22,191 bases of DNA from JBCCEV01 sp039030125. GTDB lineage: Bacteria; Pseudomonadota; Gammaproteobacteria; Ga0077536. Positions 21,317 to 22,191 of this stretch are shown here, one piece after another; the stretch's first letter is position 1, and each line of letters starts with the position of its first letter. A program made the translations under genes and the position numbers. The DNA lies in assembly GCA_039030125.1 (NCBI GenBank), contig JBCCEV010000064.1:1-22191 (forward strand), read 5' to 3'. Under the pieces are notes generated by a model, which was not told where the DNA came from, ran no database searches, and worked only from the letters and a program-made list of their open reading frames with translations.

Positions 21317-22191
21317 GCCTTCCCCACTTCTTGCTCACCGCATTCAACGCTGCATAACCTCCGCTTAGACGCGTTCGGTAACTTGCAATTTCGACGCGTC
21401 TCGCAACCACATGTTTTTCAAACCACAAAGGTATGTAGGGCAGATCTTCGGCCAAAAAGTTGCCCATGCCAGTGTACAAAGTTAGCTGCTCGCGAGCGGT
21501 TACCGCCCTTGTTGCTTCATCGAGCAATTGATCGACTTCGGCGTTGCGGTAGCGACCGCGGTTCACTCCATTAGGAGGCACCGACTCAGAGTGAAATGCC
21601 TGACGATAAAAATCGGGTAACCTCAGTCCGGTCCAGGATAACGAATATAAATCAAAGCGACCATTGCGGACATCGCTGTAGAAAGTCGCCCAATCGAAGC
21701 TCTGAATATCGATAGCGATACCGATCGCCTCAAGCTGAGCCTTGATCACCGCCGCGACGCGCAAGCGCAAAGGATCGGTGGAGGTCTTATAGCTGAATTT
21801 AAGCGTGTCTGGAGAAAACCCGCGCAGTAGTTGCCGCGCTTTGTCGGGGTCGTACTCATAGGCGTTTGAGCTTGCGCTTCCCAACCAATGTCCCTCGGGA
21901 AACACACGATTGGCGGTCGTCGCGCGCCCGGCAAACAGGTGCGTCGCGATTGCCTGGCGATCAATGCCATGGGCGATTGCTGCGCGAACCGCGTGCTTGG
22001 AGAGGACGGGATGTTGATGATTGATCCCCAAATAGGTGAAGGTATCGCCCGCGTAGCTTTCGACCACGGTTTCGGCCCTGCCCGCCAACCAGGCCGCGGT
22101 CTCCGGAGGCATAGAACCTTGGATCAGATCGAGTTCGCTGTTGATTAACTTTAGCGCCCGCACGTTGGGGTCGCGCACCACTTTAAATTGA
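21306..22191 (-). CDS. Peptide-type ABC transporter substrate-binding protein, 3' part
   Basis: This is the C-terminal part (about 295 residues) of a family 5 extracellular solute-binding protein (DppA/OppA type). The frame stays open to the window edge (reading QFKVVRDPNVRALKL), so the gene begins outside. Family features are LKLINSELDLIQG, YLGINHQHPVLSKHAVRAAI, IDRQAIATHLFAGRA, YDPDKARQLL and DLYSLSWTG. It would capture peptides in the periplasm and deliver them to DppB/DppC-like permeases, a pair of which lies 6 kb downstream on the same strand. It overlaps the YkuD gene by 11 bases. The substrate cannot be read from sequence; murein peptides are suggested by the YkuD and NagZ associations. 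Confidence 0.93.
   Translation of the reverse strand, partial: QFKVVRDPNVRALKLINSELDLIQGSMPPETAAWLAGRAETVVESYAGDTFTYLGINHQHPVLSKHAVRAAIAHGIDRQAIATHLFAGRATTANRVFPEGHWLGSASSNAYEYDPDKARQLLRGFSPDTLKFSYKTSTDPLRLRVAAVIKAQLEAIGIAIDIQSFDWATFYSDVRNGRFDLYSLSWTGLRLPDFYRQAFHSESVPPNGVNRGRYRNAEVDQLLDEATRAVTAREQLTLYTGMGNFLAEDLPYIPLWFEKHVVARRVEIASYRTRLSGGYAALNAVSKKWGRHGN

Overview
The window looks like a chromosomal segment of a gammaproteobacterium, probably from an uncultured or little-studied lineage. The evidence is gene order: gpmI-envC-ctpA-yibQ on one side, and hslV-hslU-DUF971-ubiE-ubiJ-ubiB plus dapF-DUF484-xerC on the other, all classic gammaproteobacterial neighbourhoods. I see no RNA genes, insertion sequences, integrases of mobile type, CRISPR arrays or prophage genes. 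No gene-free stretch exceeds about 140 bases.

Layout. (1) 1-3987, plus strand: the 3' part of gpmI (glycolysis), then envC, ctpA and a divergent polysaccharide deacetylase (yibQ family); the last three form an envelope/cell-division set. (2) 3894-15356, minus strand: a nearly gap-free train of 13 genes, with most junctions overlapping by 4 bases or separated by a few bases. In transcription order these are dppB-like and dppC-like permeases, nagZ, a TraB/GumN-family protein, dapF, DUF484, xerC, hslV, hslU, DUF971, ubiE, ubiJ and ubiB. They serve murein-peptide uptake and recycling, diaminopimelate synthesis, chromosome dimer resolution, ATP-dependent proteolysis and ubiquinone synthesis. (3) 15457-16967: a small two-helix membrane protein (plus strand) and an unrecognised 338-residue protein (minus strand), meeting tail to tail at a shared TTAA. 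(4) 17081-19899, minus strand: a tightly overlapping five-gene unit of ECF-type sigma factor, DUF3619-type membrane protein (possible anti-sigma), small secreted acidic protein, DUF3106 repeat protein and PhoD-type phosphatase. (5) 20037-20747, minus strand: a secreted, highly charged protein built of 11-residue repeats, ending in a clear rho-independent terminator. (6) 20834-22191, minus strand: a YkuD L,D-transpeptidase without signal peptide, overlapping the end of a peptide-binding ABC transporter protein that runs off the window.

Working together: regions 2 and 6 look like two halves of one murein-peptide uptake and recycling module (binding protein and YkuD enzyme; permeases and NagZ), split by 5.5 kb holding the sigma-factor unit, the repeat protein and two unknowns. 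No ABC ATPase subunit is in the window.

Most notable observations: the dppB-like gene has a perfect Shine-Dalgarno and GTG start in the wrong frame, so one base appears missing near its 5' end; the hendecad-repeat protein; the DUF3106 protein as seven 18-residue repeats; and the unknown 338-residue protein with an internal signal-like helix.
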